NCBI GenBank assembly: GCA_963744225.1
Contig: CAVUSV010000004.1
Coordinates: forward strand, 124,001-188,000
Origin: Bog-473 sp963744225
GTDB taxonomy: Bacteria; Actinomycetota; Acidimicrobiia; Acidimicrobiales; RAAP-2
DNA length: 64,000 nt
Reading direction: 5' to 3'
Position numbers and translations under genes: made by a program. Positions 17,425-26,177 of the stretch are shown one piece after another; position 1 is the stretch's first letter; every line of letters starts with the position of its first letter. Under the pieces are notes generated by a model that was given only the letters and a program-made list of their open reading frames with translations, had not been told where the DNA came from and did not search any database.

Positions 17425-18618
17425 ATGACCGTCCTTCGCATCTTGTCCCTGCTCTTTGGCGCCACGATCGCGCTGGGGATCCTGGGCTCCGCGCTGAAGA
17501 CGGTCGTCCTACCCCAAGAGGGCTTTCCCCGGTTGGCTCAGGCCGTGTTCGCACTGGTGTACCGGCTCCTCGTGCACAAGTGGCGGACGCAGGCCCGCGC
17601 CTCGGCACTGCGCGGGCTCTACGCACCGGTCGCGCTGGTCAGCCTCCCGCTGGTCTGGATGCTGATGATGGTGGTCGCATTCACGTTCGTGTTCTGGGGC
17701 ACGGGCAGCCTGAACTGGCAGAAGGCCTTCGAGATCAGTGGCTCTTCCCTCACCACGCTCGGCTTCTCCAAGCCCAACGGGACGGCTCGCATCTGGCTCG
17801 CGTTCATTGAGGCGGTGATCGGCTTGGGATTGGTCGCCCTCCTGATCAGCTACCTGCCCACGATCTACTCCGCCTACAACAGCCGCGAGAAGGGCATCAA
17901 CCGGCTCCGGCCTGTCGCCGGCGCACCGCCCAACGCGACAGAACTGCTGCAGGTCTTGCACCGGATTGGGTCCCTCGACAGCCCCGACTTTTGGAGGACC
18001 TCGGCCGACTGGATACTCGACCTGGAACAGACACATACGGCGTTCCCCATCCTGTCCTACTTCCCCGAGACCCACATCGACAATTCCTGGGTCGCGACGG
18101 TCGGGTCGCTCCTCGATGGGGCGGCGCTGGTGGTCTCGGCCTCGACGACAGAGACGGACGAGGTCTTTGAGGAAGTCGAGAAGGGTCCTCTGATGGTCCT
18201 CGTCTACGGGCTCCCGCTCATCGTGCGTATCGCACGAGCGGCCAATATCCCACTCCCCGCGCCCACGAGGCTCGCCGAGGTCCTGGCCCACCAGGGCGAG
18301 CCGGCGCCAGCGATCAGCATCGCCCGCGACGAGTACCTCGCCGCCATGGCGGCCATGGCACCGGTCCTGGTTTTGGAGCCGTTTCGAGCGGAGGAGGGTT
18401 GGCGCCGCTTCGCCTGGATCCGCTCCGCCTACGAGCCGGCGTTACGGGCGCTGGCGGGCCTGACCGACGCCTATCCCTCGCCGTGGACGACGGATCGTCC
18501 GGCCGAAGTCGGGCGGCCGCGCTTCTTGAGCCGGCGGCCGTTGCGCGTCGACTGGTCACTGGGCCCGTCGGCGGTGGCCGGTGCTGCGGTGGCAGGAGGC
18601 GCAGCTACAGGTGGCTGA
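17425..18618 (+). CDS. Putative ion-channel-like membrane protein
   Basis: 397 residues. TM1 is at about 5-25 and TM2 at 68-95, then a re-entrant-looking loop with SGSSLTTLGFSKP at about 109-121, then TM3 at 125-150, then a long soluble C-terminal domain without recognised motifs. The TM-TTLGF-TM layout resembles two-TM potassium-channel pores (TTVGYG), but the filter lacks the second glycine, so selectivity is uncertain. The C-terminus ends in Ala/Gly-rich sequence and overlaps the gadB stop by 14 bp, tail to tail. Channel function is inference from the pore-like loop. Confidence 0.6.
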   Translation: MTVLRILSLLFGATIALGILGSALKTVVLPQEGFPRLAQAVFALVYRLLVHKWRTQARASALRGLYAPVALVSLPLVWMLMMVVAFTFVFWGTGSLNWQKAFEISGSSLTTLGFSKPNGTARIWLAFIEAVIGLGLVALLISYLPTIYSAYNSREKGINRLRPVAGAPPNATELLQVLHRIGSLDSPDFWRTSADWILDLEQTHTAFPILSYFPETHIDNSWVATVGSLLDGAALVVSASTTETDEVFEEVEKGPLMVLVYGLPLIVRIARAANIPLPAPTRLAEVLAHQGEPAPAISIARDEYLAAMAAMAPVLVLEPFRAEEGWRRFAWIRSAYEPALRALAGLTDAYPSPWTTDRPAEVGRPRFLSRRPLRVDWSLGPSAVAGAAVAGGAATGG

Positions 18619-20005
18619 AGCCGCCTGATTCCTCTCTCGTCATGGGTACCGTGACGGGGTGGCGGTCGAAGTGGGCGACCGCCTGCGTCAAGTCATCGAG
18701 CAAGATGCTCGCGAGGTCGCGACTGACGCCCTGGCGCACGAGGATGCGTTGGACCGAGATGTCCGAGACCGAGCCGGTCAGGGGGTAGGCGGGCACCTGC
18801 CAGCCCCGGGTTCGCAGGCGGTCGGCGATGTCGTAGAGCGTGTAGCCCGGGTCCTCGCCCTCCCGGATTCGCCAGGCGACCGACGGGATCCCCGTCAGGG
18901 GGTTGGAGTCGCACAGCAGGTCGAACGGGCCGAGCTTGACCACCTCCTCCGCCAAGAATTGCCCCGTGTGGTAACAGGCGTCGTGGATAGACCGGTAGCC
19001 GTCCCGGCCGAGCCGCACGAAGTTGTAGTACTGCGCCACCACCTGGCCGGCGGGCCGGGAGAAGTTGATTTGGAACACCGGCATGTCCCCGCCGAGATAG
19101 GTCACGTGGAAGATCAGGTCGTCCGGCAGATCCGCCGTGTCCCGCCAGAGGACCCAGCCCACGCCGAGCGGCGCAAGACCGAACTTGTGTCCCGAGGTGC
19201 TGATGGACTTCACGCGCGGGACGCGAAAGTCCCACACGATGTCTGGTGCGCAAAAGGGCGCCAGGAAGGCCCCGCTGGCGCCGTCCACATGGATGTCGAC
19301 ATCGAGGCCGGTGTCCTCCTGGAGCTTGTCGAGCGCCTCGGAGAGCTCGAGCACGGGCTCGTAGGACCCCGTATAGGTGACACCGAAGGTGGGCACGACC
19401 ATGATGGTGTTCTCGTCCACCCGCTCGAGCATCTGCTCGACGTCCATTTGATAGCTCCCAGGGGACATGGGGATCTCCCGCATCTCGATGTCCCAGTAGC
19501 GGGCGAACTTGTGCCAGACGACCTGCACGGGCCCGCACACCATGTTCGGCGAGTCGGTCGGCTTCCCGGCTGCCCGGCGCTTGGCTCTCCAGCGCCACTT
19601 GGCTGCCATCCCGCCCAGCATGCATGCCTCCGAGGACCCGATGGCCGAGCAGCCGACGGGGTCCCCGTCCTCCGGCGCGTTCCAGAGCCCGGCCAGCATG
19701 CGGACGCAGCGCCGCTCCAGCTCGGCTGTCTGGGGGTACTCGTCCTTGTCGATGAGGTTCTTGTCGATGCAGAGGTCCATCAACTGATGGACCTCCGGCT
19801 CCTCCCAGGTCTGGCAGAACGTGGCGAGGTTCTGGCGCGCGTTGCCATCCAGCATGAGCTCGTCGGAGATCGCCTGCATCACGTCCCTCGGCCGCATCTC
19901 CTCGGTAGGACAGTGCGTCGACGGGAGCGGCGCCTTCAGGCCCCTGTCGGCGTAGACCGAGTCAATCAATTGCTCTCGGATGTTCTCCCTCTTGTGCAAA
20001 GGCAT
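18605..20005 (-). CDS. gadB: Glutamate decarboxylase
   Basis: 466 residues, the usual length for bacterial GAD. PLP-binding lysine is K274 in STSGHKFGLAPLG; HVDGASGAFLAPF carries the aspartate that pairs with the PLP nitrogen. The N-terminal CPTEEMRPRDV segment and SSEACMLGGMAAKWRW are GAD signatures. It decarboxylates glutamate to GABA, consuming a proton, and takes part in acid resistance or GABA-shunt metabolism. No GadC antiporter is adjacent; a channel-like membrane protein is convergent at its 3' end. Confidence 0.95.
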   Translation of the reverse strand: MPLHKRENIREQLIDSVYADRGLKAPLPSTHCPTEEMRPRDVMQAISDELMLDGNARQNLATFCQTWEEPEVHQLMDLCIDKNLIDKDEYPQTAELERRCVRMLAGLWNAPEDGDPVGCSAIGSSEACMLGGMAAKWRWRAKRRAAGKPTDSPNMVCGPVQVVWHKFARYWDIEMREIPMSPGSYQMDVEQMLERVDENTIMVVPTFGVTYTGSYEPVLELSEALDKLQEDTGLDVDIHVDGASGAFLAPFCAPDIVWDFRVPRVKSISTSGHKFGLAPLGVGWVLWRDTADLPDDLIFHVTYLGGDMPVFQINFSRPAGQVVAQYYNFVRLGRDGYRSIHDACYHTGQFLAEEVVKLGPFDLLCDSNPLTGIPSVAWRIREGEDPGYTLYDIADRLRTRGWQVPAYPLTGSVSDISVQRILVRQGVSRDLASILLDDLTQAVAHFDRHPVTVPMTREESGGFSHL

Positions 20006-20077
20006 CCCATGCCCCCTGTCGCTCGCTCTGGGTTCGGTGCGTACCGTATCGGGCTACCCGACCAGGAGCGACTGCAG

Positions 20078-20122
20078 GCGTCGCCGCGTCACCGGGCGTT
20101 CACCCGGGCGACGCGGCGACGC
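20078..20122 (-). terminator. Long GC-rich hairpin downstream of the sigma factor gene
   Basis: A perfect 13-bp stem (20078-20090 with 20110-20122) continues through a small internal loop into a further 5-bp stem (CCGGG with CCCGG) around a six-base loop. It lies 24 bp beyond the sigma-factor stop and before gadB starts. No U-tract follows, which is common for high-G+C actinobacterial terminators. It may isolate gadB from sigma-factor transcription. Confidence 0.7.
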
Positions 20123-20145
20123 GACAGGAATGGTGGGACCGGCGC

Positions 20146-21111
20146 CTAGCTGGCGAGGAGCTGCAGGTGTGAGCGGCCAGAGCGCACACGCGTCCCAACC
20201 CGACGACCCGGCTGGCCCGTCGGGGCATCGCGACGGGTGACGGTCTCGGAGCGGTCGGCCAGCTTCGATCGCAGCTGGCGAAGCGCCTTGGTGTGAATCT
20301 GGCACACCCTGCTCTCGGTGACGCCAAGGACCTCGCCGATCTCTGTCAGCGTGAGGCCGTCGTAGTAGTACATCATCAGAACGGTTCGCTCCCGCTCGGG
20401 CATGCCGTCCACGGCCTGGACCAGTGCCTCTTTGGACTCCTTGGCCTCGAACGTGTCGACCGGGCCCCACGACCCGTCCGGCAACGTCTCACCGAGGGTC
20501 GAGCGCTCCGAGCGGTCGCCGCCGCGCAACACTTCGTCGAGTGCCATCATGCCGACGGTGGAGATCTTGCGCAGCGCCTTATGGAATTCCCCGACCGTCA
20601 TTTCGAGCTCCGCTGCGACCTCGGACTCGTTGGGTGTGCGCCGCAATGTCGCCTCGAGATGCGTGAACGCCTGCTCGACCGCACGCGCTTTCGTGCGCAC
20701 CGATCTCGGGACCCAGTCGATCGAGCGCAACTCGTCGATGATCGCTCCCTTGATGCGCGGAATGGCGTACGTCTCGAACCGCAGCTTGCGCTCGGGCTCG
20801 AAACGCTCGATCGCGTCGATCAGTCCGATGATGCCGTAGCTGACGAGATCCTCTTCGTCGAAGTGCCTTGGCAGACCGGCCAGCACACGGCTAGCAACGT
20901 ACTTAACGAACGGCGAGTAGTAGATGATCAGTTGGTTGCGCAGCGTCTGCGCACCGGTCTCTTTGAACTCCGACCAGAGGGTTTCGATACCCCTCTCGAC
21001 TGACTCCTGCGCCGTGGAAAGCTGACGAGACGTCGATCCCACGTGTTCCCCCTCCCTCATTGACACCATCCGACTGATGTCATCGCCTCCTGAGGTCATT
21101 GGTTTGACCAT
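20146..21111 (-). CDS. RNA polymerase sigma factor, FliA/WhiG family
   Basis: About 321 residues with sigma-70 regions 2 (LVSYGIIGLIDAIERFEPERKLRFETYAIPRIKGAIIDELRSIDWVPRS, region 2.3-2.4), 3 and 4 (LTLTEIGEVLGVTESRVCQIHTKALRQLRSKL, the helix-turn-helix for the -35). The RIKGAIIDELR-DWVPRS form is that of FliA and WhiG, not SigB/F. In streptomycetes WhiG governs sporulation and in motile bacteria FliA governs flagella; no flagellar or whi genes are in the window. Several starts are possible (ATG 21111, 21099 or 21060). A GC-rich hairpin follows the stop. Confidence 0.92.
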   Translation of the reverse strand: MVKPMTSGGDDISRMVSMREGEHVGSTSRQLSTAQESVERGIETLWSEFKETGAQTLRNQLIIYYSPFVKYVASRVLAGLPRHFDEEDLVSYGIIGLIDAIERFEPERKLRFETYAIPRIKGAIIDELRSIDWVPRSVRTKARAVEQAFTHLEATLRRTPNESEVAAELEMTVGEFHKALRKISTVGMMALDEVLRGGDRSERSTLGETLPDGSWGPVDTFEAKESKEALVQAVDGMPERERTVLMMYYYDGLTLTEIGEVLGVTESRVCQIHTKALRQLRSKLADRSETVTRRDAPTGQPGRRVGTRVRSGRSHLQLLAS

Positions 21112-21626
21112 GCGGATTTCGCGTGTTCAGGAGTACGCACACTCTAATTGATCAAGTGTTTGCAGGTCAGTGGCGTAACCGTTGCCGCTCGGTTGCAGAG
21201 CCCACGCAACCAACGAGCAACAAAGGCGTAACCACGACATCGGCAGTGCAATTTGTTTCTCGTGCATGACGCACACCGTTGAGCGGAGCCCGGCAGCCGA
21301 GTGATTTCTGCGCACCAATTCGCACCGCGTCAGCGTTGCTCACGTCATCGGATGCGGTGGCGAGCGCCACTTTCATTCCGCTCTTTTCCGAGGATCTTCG
21401 GCGTACGCTGCTCGCGCCGCGTGCGTTTCGAGGCGCTGGCATCACGTCGGCGCGACCGCGCTTGCCCGCGCCGACCGCGGGGGTCCGGCAGCACGCACCA
21501 TGGACCAGGAACGTCCCAGGCGTCCCATTCCCTCAAGGTTGGGTTTGCCCGGACCGACATTGCAACTATGCGTGTTACCGCCGTGACGACACGGTGCTCC
21601 GACACTCGGAAGGAATTGTGCGGCGC
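21112..21626. other. Intergenic region between the sigma factor and response regulator
   Basis: 515 bp between two divergent regulatory genes, with no convincing gene. Near 21141-21165 there is an A+T-rich patch with ACACT...AGTGT half-sites around TTGATCAA, suitable as a promoter or operator for the sigma-factor gene. The remainder shows no clear motif. Confidence 0.4.
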
Positions 21627-22424
21627 ATGAACCCTGCGGTCGACGTGGCAACCCGAACACCGGAGCACCGGCGCGGACAACGGCCGGGGTCAGCCGACCC
21701 CTGGGCCGCCGCCACAGCCGGACCGGAAGGCCGCGATGTGAAGACCATCGTGGTCGCCGAGGATGACCTCAGCTGCCGCAGCGCACTGCACCAGTACTTC
21801 GAACGGACCGGCTACCGGGTGACCGAGGCTGCGGACGGGCCGTCGGCGCTGCGGGCCGTCTTCCAACACTCGGCCAGCCTCGTGATTCTCGACCTCGGCC
21901 TCCCAGGCTTCGACGGCATGGACGTGCTGGCCAAGATCCGTCGCCACAGTGCCATCCCGGTGATCGTGTGCTCAGGCCGCGACTCCGAGGATGACCGGAT
22001 CCGCACACTGAATCTGGGAGCCGACGACTTCGTCGTCAAACCGTTCTCCTTTGCCGAGCTCGAGGCACGGGTCCGGGCTGTCTTGCGCCGGGGCAGTAGT
22101 GAGCCCGCGGCCACCTCCATCCACCACGGCGATCTCGTCGTCGACCGCGACATGCGCACGGTGACCGTCCGCGACGTGGTTGTCCCGATGACACGGAAGG
22201 AGTTCGACCTCCTGGCCTTCTTGGCGGCATCGCCGGGCCAGGTCTTCTCGCGCGAGGACCTCCTCGAGCGGGTCTGGGGTTCCACCGAGGAATGGCAGGG
22301 TCGGTCGACCGTCACCGAGCATGTCCGTCGGGTGCGCCTCAAGATTGAGCCCGACCCGGACTCGCCGCGTTGGATCACGACCGTGCGGGGCGTCGGGTAC
22401 CGATTCAGCCTGCCCGACGCATAG
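21627..22424 (+). CDS. OmpR-family response regulator
   Basis: 265 residues from ATG 21627, or 228 from GTG 21738, which starts right at the receiver domain. Receiver: acidic pair in VVAEDD, phospho-acceptor Asp89 in LVILDLGLPGFDG, Thr/Ser in VIVCSGRD, lysine in VVKPFSF. C-terminal winged helix: MTRKEFDLLAFLAASPG, REDLLERVWG, STVTEHVRRVRLKIE, VRGVGYRF. It would bind DNA when phosphorylated by a histidine kinase. No kinase is adjacent; it is an orphan at this locus, with a close paralogue 330 bp downstream. Confidence 0.92.
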   Translation: MNPAVDVATRTPEHRRGQRPGSADPWAAATAGPEGRDVKTIVVAEDDLSCRSALHQYFERTGYRVTEAADGPSALRAVFQHSASLVILDLGLPGFDGMDVLAKIRRHSAIPVIVCSGRDSEDDRIRTLNLGADDFVVKPFSFAELEARVRAVLRRGSSEPAATSIHHGDLVVDRDMRTVTVRDVVVPMTRKEFDLLAFLAASPGQVFSREDLLERVWGSTEEWQGRSTVTEHVRRVRLKIEPDPDSPRWITTVRGVGYRFSLPDA

Positions 22425-22758
22425 CCATGGCCGCCAGTGCCTGCTTCGATGCTCGAGGCTCGTCTCACACCATGACATCGCAATGTTGGTCCGAAAGTCC
22501 TATGGAGCCGGTCGGGCCACGCGCCGACATTGACAGTAGCGACACCACGGGAACTCGAGAATGGCGACCGGGTGCTGCATCGCTCAGGCCTGCAGGAGAA
22601 CGAGGGGGAGTTTCTATGAGGTTCGGCTCGTTGCCGGTGCTGCGGCGTCGCGGGGCGGTGCAGCGCGACATGGGCCGTCGGGGTGCCATGGCTGGTGGGG
22701 TGTGACTGTGCCTTTGGATGTCTCTGCGCCCGAGCGCTATCAGGGCGGCCTGCGGTCC

Positions 22759-23491
22759 ATGAGCGCGAATCCCATGGTGGTGCTCACCCCAGCTGCCAAC
22801 GATGTTGTCGACCGGACGATCTTGGTGGCCGAGGACGACCAAAACTGCCGCAGGGCGCTCCAGCACTACTTGAAGCGGTTGGGCTACCACGTCGCTGAAG
22901 CTGCCAACGCTTCTTCCTCGCTCGAGGTCGTCTTCCGTGCCCCGACCGACCTGGTCGTCCTCGACTTCGACCTGGGTGGAGAGACCTCGGATGTCCTGAC
23001 CAAGATCCGGCGCCGTAGCACGGTCCCGGTGATCGTCTGCTCGGGTCGCGCCGGGGAACGGGACCGCGTCAGCCTGCTCAACCTCGGTGCCGACGATGTC
23101 ATCGCCAAGCCCTTCTCGTTCGCGGAGCTCGAAGCCCGGATGCGCGCCGTCCTGCGGCGTGGCAGTGCGGCGCCGACGACCACCCTCGACCACGGCGACC
23201 TGGTGATCGACCAGGGGACACGTACCGTCACAGTCTTCGAGTCCGAAGTCACGATGACGCGGGAAAGAGTTCGATCTTCTCGCGTTTCTCGCCGCCTCAC
23301 CCGGACGGGTGTTCTCGCGCGAAGACCTGCTCGAGCGGGTCTGGGGCTCCAATGGGCGGTGGCAGGGTCGATCGACGGTCACCGAGCACATTCGGCGGGT
23401 CCGCCTCAAGATCGAGACCGATCCCGAGAATCCGCGCTGGATCACCACTATCCGGGGTATCGGGTACCGATTTTCCGCCCCCACGACGTAG
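22759..23491 (+). pseudogene. Second OmpR-family response regulator, frameshifted
   Basis: A tandem paralogue of the preceding regulator. The receiver domain is readable from ATG 22759: ILVAEDD, then LVVLDFDLGGETSDV where the usual L-P-G after the phospho-acceptor is lost, then VIAKPFSFAELEAR. At about 23258-23268 one extra G in CGGGAAAG breaks the frame just before the DNA-binding domain. The remainder reads on in the shifted frame to the stop at 23491 (FSREDLLERVWG, STVTEHIRRVRLKIE, IRGIGYRF). With the base removed, the protein would be about 243 residues. Either a recent mutation or a sequence error. The 334 bp before it (22425-22758) hold no gene. Confidence 0.85.
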
Positions 23492-23545
23492 CCCGGCCCG
23501 AAATCTAAGCGCAGACGGTTCTCCGTCGCGCGCGGTGTGGGGCCT

Positions 23546-24130
23546 TCATTGGGCAGCTGCCCAGGCGGCCCAGACCGCCAGCCCGGCCAAGACCACGGCG
23601 GTCACGATACGCACGATGCGGATGTTGACCACGCGGAGAACGCTCTGCCCGCCGACGACGGCGAGCCCCGACACCGCCCAGAGGGCTAAAACCGAGCCGA
23701 TACCCACCGAAAGTGCACTGTGATAGTGGGCGGCCAAGTTGGCCATCAGGATCTGCGTCAAGTCGCCCCATTCGGCCACGAAGACCACGAGGAACGCGGT
23801 GACGGCGATGCGGCGATGGGACGCCGCCTCCCGCTCTACCAGCTCTTCGTCGCGGCGCTCCTTGGTCGCCTCACGCAGGGCCAGCAGGGCACCAACGAAG
23901 AACATCGCCGCGACGAGCACCTCGAGGGCGCGGTGGGGCAGGAGACGGAACAGCGCGACCCCGACCGTGGTGGCGATGACGACATGGACGGCGAAGGCAG
24001 CGGCCGCGCCGAGCCACACAAAAGCGGGTCGACCACGCGTTGCCATCACGAGCGAGGCGAACATCGTCTTGTCCGGGAGTTCGCCCAGGAAGATGATGGG
24101 GAAGACAGCGACGACAACGGCGAGCTGCAC
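23546..24130 (-). CDS. GDT1/TMEM165 (UPF0016) family cation exporter
   Basis: 194 residues with six membrane helices in two homologous halves. Each half has the signature acidic motif, here ELPDKT in helix 1 and EWGDLTQ in the second half, against the family consensus E-x-G-D-K/R-S/T. These residues carry the cation. Members move Mn2+ or Ca2+ out of the cytoplasm. The first motif has Pro in place of Gly. No yybP-ykoY-like manganese riboswitch was recognised in the short upstream gap. Confidence 0.88.
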   Translation of the reverse strand: MQLAVVVAVFPIIFLGELPDKTMFASLVMATRGRPAFVWLGAAAAFAVHVVIATTVGVALFRLLPHRALEVLVAAMFFVGALLALREATKERRDEELVEREAASHRRIAVTAFLVVFVAEWGDLTQILMANLAAHYHSALSVGIGSVLALWAVSGLAVVGGQSVLRVVNIRIVRIVTAVVLAGLAVWAAWAAAQ

Positions 24131-24260
24131 GTGGACCTTTCTGTCGGGGCCGAACGTAGCGTGCGGCGCAGAGCAGAACGTGATCGCCTAGCGTGTTCAG
24201 AGGCGTCCGTTGGGGCACAGGCCCGAAGGGCGGCCCGTGCGTTTGAGGAGGCGAGACTCC

Positions 24261-24446
24261 ATGCTGGTCGAGTTGACCGAGGCACAATGCGCCGAGTTGC
24301 AGCGCCTGCTCGAGGACTCCCTCGGCGACCTCAGCACCGAGATTGCGGACACTGACAACCCCGGATACCGCGAAGGTTTGCGTGAGCGTCGCACCGTTCT
24401 CGAATCGGTTCTGTTCCTCCTTGACAACCCGCCGCGGGAGCCCTAG
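24261..24446 (+). CDS. Small hypothetical helical protein
   Basis: 61 residues, rich in Leu and Glu (LTEAQCAELQRLLEDSLGDLSTE), mostly helical, no membrane segment. ATG 24261 follows GAGGAGG at 11 bp. The layout, an N-terminal LTEAQ followed by a short helix pair and an arginine-rich GYREGLRERR, resembles small actinobacterial proteins of unknown function. No function is proposed. Confidence 0.62.
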   Translation: MLVELTEAQCAELQRLLEDSLGDLSTEIADTDNPGYREGLRERRTVLESVLFLLDNPPREP

Positions 24447-24560
24447 CGCTGGTCCGGATGGTGCGGTCCCGGTCCAGAGTTTGATGGAGTGCGACCCCCG
24501 TTACCCGACGATGACGGACGATCGGCGGCACGCCGAGCTCGAGGCGACAGGGTCCGGCGC

Positions 24561-25418
24561 TCAACCTCCGGCGGCGTCTCCCGGGTCGGCCGCGGGGACC
24601 TGGTCCACGTGGTCAAGAAGGGATCGGCCCGTCATGGCGAAGACCGTCTCGTCGTCGCACTGACGCCACAGGTCGAGCAGCTCGAGCGAAATGGGGTCGC
24701 ACCCGTAACGCATCGGACCCGTGGAATCGAGGATGGCGTCGACGACCGCCTTCGCCGCGTGCGCCGGCTCGACGACCCGGGGGTCTGCGTGCTCCTGCCG
24801 CAACGACGCTGCCACGCTGGCCAGCTGGCGATAGTCGGCGAAACGGTCAGCATCGTGCTCGCCGGTGCTGAGACGGAACATGTCCGTGTCTATCGGGCCG
24901 GGAAGGATCTCGACGACTCGGATGCCAAAGGGAGCGACCTCCACCCGCAGGCTGTCCCCGAACGCAGAGACGGCAGCCTTCGAGGCGCGATACGCGGAGA
25001 AGAATGGTACGGCGGCGATAATCGACGACGAGGTGATGGTGCACACCACCGCAGGCCGGTTGGCCCGCAGGGCCGGGATGGCTGCCGCCGTCAGGGCCAC
25101 GACGCCGAAGACGTTTGTCTCGAACATCCGGCGCCAGTCGTCGATATTGGCGAACTCCACCGGGAGGTAGTCGGTGTCGATACCCGCGTTGTTGACGAGC
25201 ACGCGCAGATCCTTGGGCAGGTCGAACGTCGAAGGATCGGTCACGTCAAGTCGGGTGACATGCAACCGCCCCTGGGTCTCCTCGGCCATGGCCTCACCCG
25301 CGGCGGGATCCCGCATGGTGGCCAGCGTGTCGAAGCCGCGGTTGGCCAACTCGACGGCGACGGCCCGCCCGATCCCCCTGCTGGCGCCGGTAACGAGCGC
25401 GCTCCCCTGAATGTCCAT
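24561..25418 (-). CDS. Short-chain dehydrogenase/reductase
   Basis: 285 residues. Classical SDR: TGASRGIGRAV cofactor loop at about 8-18, NNAGIDTDYLP, catalytic serine in TITSSSIIAAV and YRASK (YxxxK) near 148. NADP preference is likely because of the RG after GAS. The C-terminal part resembles SDRs of broad substrate range and gives no substrate clue. ATG 25418 is preferred over the start six codons upstream because the conserved MDIQGSALVTGAS begins there. It is divergent from a methyltransferase with 47 bp between. Confidence 0.9.
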   Translation of the reverse strand: MDIQGSALVTGASRGIGRAVAVELANRGFDTLATMRDPAAGEAMAEETQGRLHVTRLDVTDPSTFDLPKDLRVLVNNAGIDTDYLPVEFANIDDWRRMFETNVFGVVALTAAAIPALRANRPAVVCTITSSSIIAAVPFFSAYRASKAAVSAFGDSLRVEVAPFGIRVVEILPGPIDTDMFRLSTGEHDADRFADYRQLASVAASLRQEHADPRVVEPAHAAKAVVDAILDSTGPMRYGCDPISLELLDLWRQCDDETVFAMTGRSLLDHVDQVPAADPGDAAGG

Positions 25419-25465
25419 GCGCCGATTCTTGCCCATGACCGGACGGGCAGGGGTAGCGTCCCGAC

Positions 25466-26095
25466 GTGGGTGTCTACCGGGAGCGGGTCGTGCCCCGCTT
25501 GGTCGAGTGGACGTGCGGTGTCGCCGAGTTGGACCGCTGGCGGCTCCAGGCGGTCGACGGACTGTCGGGTCGAGTGGTCGAGGTCGGTTTCGGTTCGGGG
25601 CTCAATGTCCGGCACTACCCGTCCGACGTCGACGTGGTGCTGGCCGTCGAGCCAGCGGCCGCGGCCCGAAGGTTGGCGGCGCGCCGAATCCGGGAGAGCG
25701 CGGTGCCCGTCGAGTATGTCGGCCTGGACGGCCAGAAAATCCCCCTCGACGACGCCTGCTGCGACGCCGCGCTCTTCACCTTCACCCTCTGCACCGTGCC
25801 CGACCCGGCGCAGGCACTCGGCGAGGTCCGGCGAGTGCTCCGGCCCGGCGGCCTCGTCCATTTCCTGGAGCACGGGATGTCCCCCGATCCCGGCGTTGCC
25901 AAATGGCAATACCGCCTCGACCCCCTGCAGCAACGGCTCGCCGCCGGGTGCCACCTCACGCGGGACCCGTCCGCGCTCGTGGAGCAAGCCGGGTTCGTCA
26001 TGCAACGCAACGAGCAGTGCTACGCCCGCGGACCCCGACCCTGGTCGTGGTTCACCATCGGCGTTGCCGTGAAGCCCAGTGACCGGACCGATTGA
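25466..26095 (+). CDS. Class I SAM-dependent methyltransferase
   Basis: 209 residues from GTG 25466. SAM-binding motif I is VVEVGFGSGLNVRHYP, motif II VLAVEPAAAARRLA and the post-II loop is DACCDAALFTFTLCTVPDPAQALGEVRRVLRPGG. The lid and FLEHGMSPDPGVAKWQ match METTL7/UbiE-like small-molecule methyltransferases. Substrate unknown. A start nearer the left would overlap the divergent dehydrogenase gene. Confidence 0.88.
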   Translation: MGVYRERVVPRLVEWTCGVAELDRWRLQAVDGLSGRVVEVGFGSGLNVRHYPSDVDVVLAVEPAAAARRLAARRIRESAVPVEYVGLDGQKIPLDDACCDAALFTFTLCTVPDPAQALGEVRRVLRPGGLVHFLEHGMSPDPGVAKWQYRLDPLQQRLAAGCHLTRDPSALVEQAGFVMQRNEQCYARGPRPWSWFTIGVAVKPSDRTD

Positions 26096-26177
26096 CCCTG
26101 CGCTCCTGTGCGGTCGCTGGAGTGCTCCTGACTGCTTCCTCACACTTCGACAACATGGGCGCAGCAGACTGTGCCGT

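Noticed and set aside
24131..24260. Search for a manganese riboswitch before the GDT1-family gene
   Set aside because: The short gap shows no conserved loop pattern of yybP-ykoY RNAs that I could recognise.
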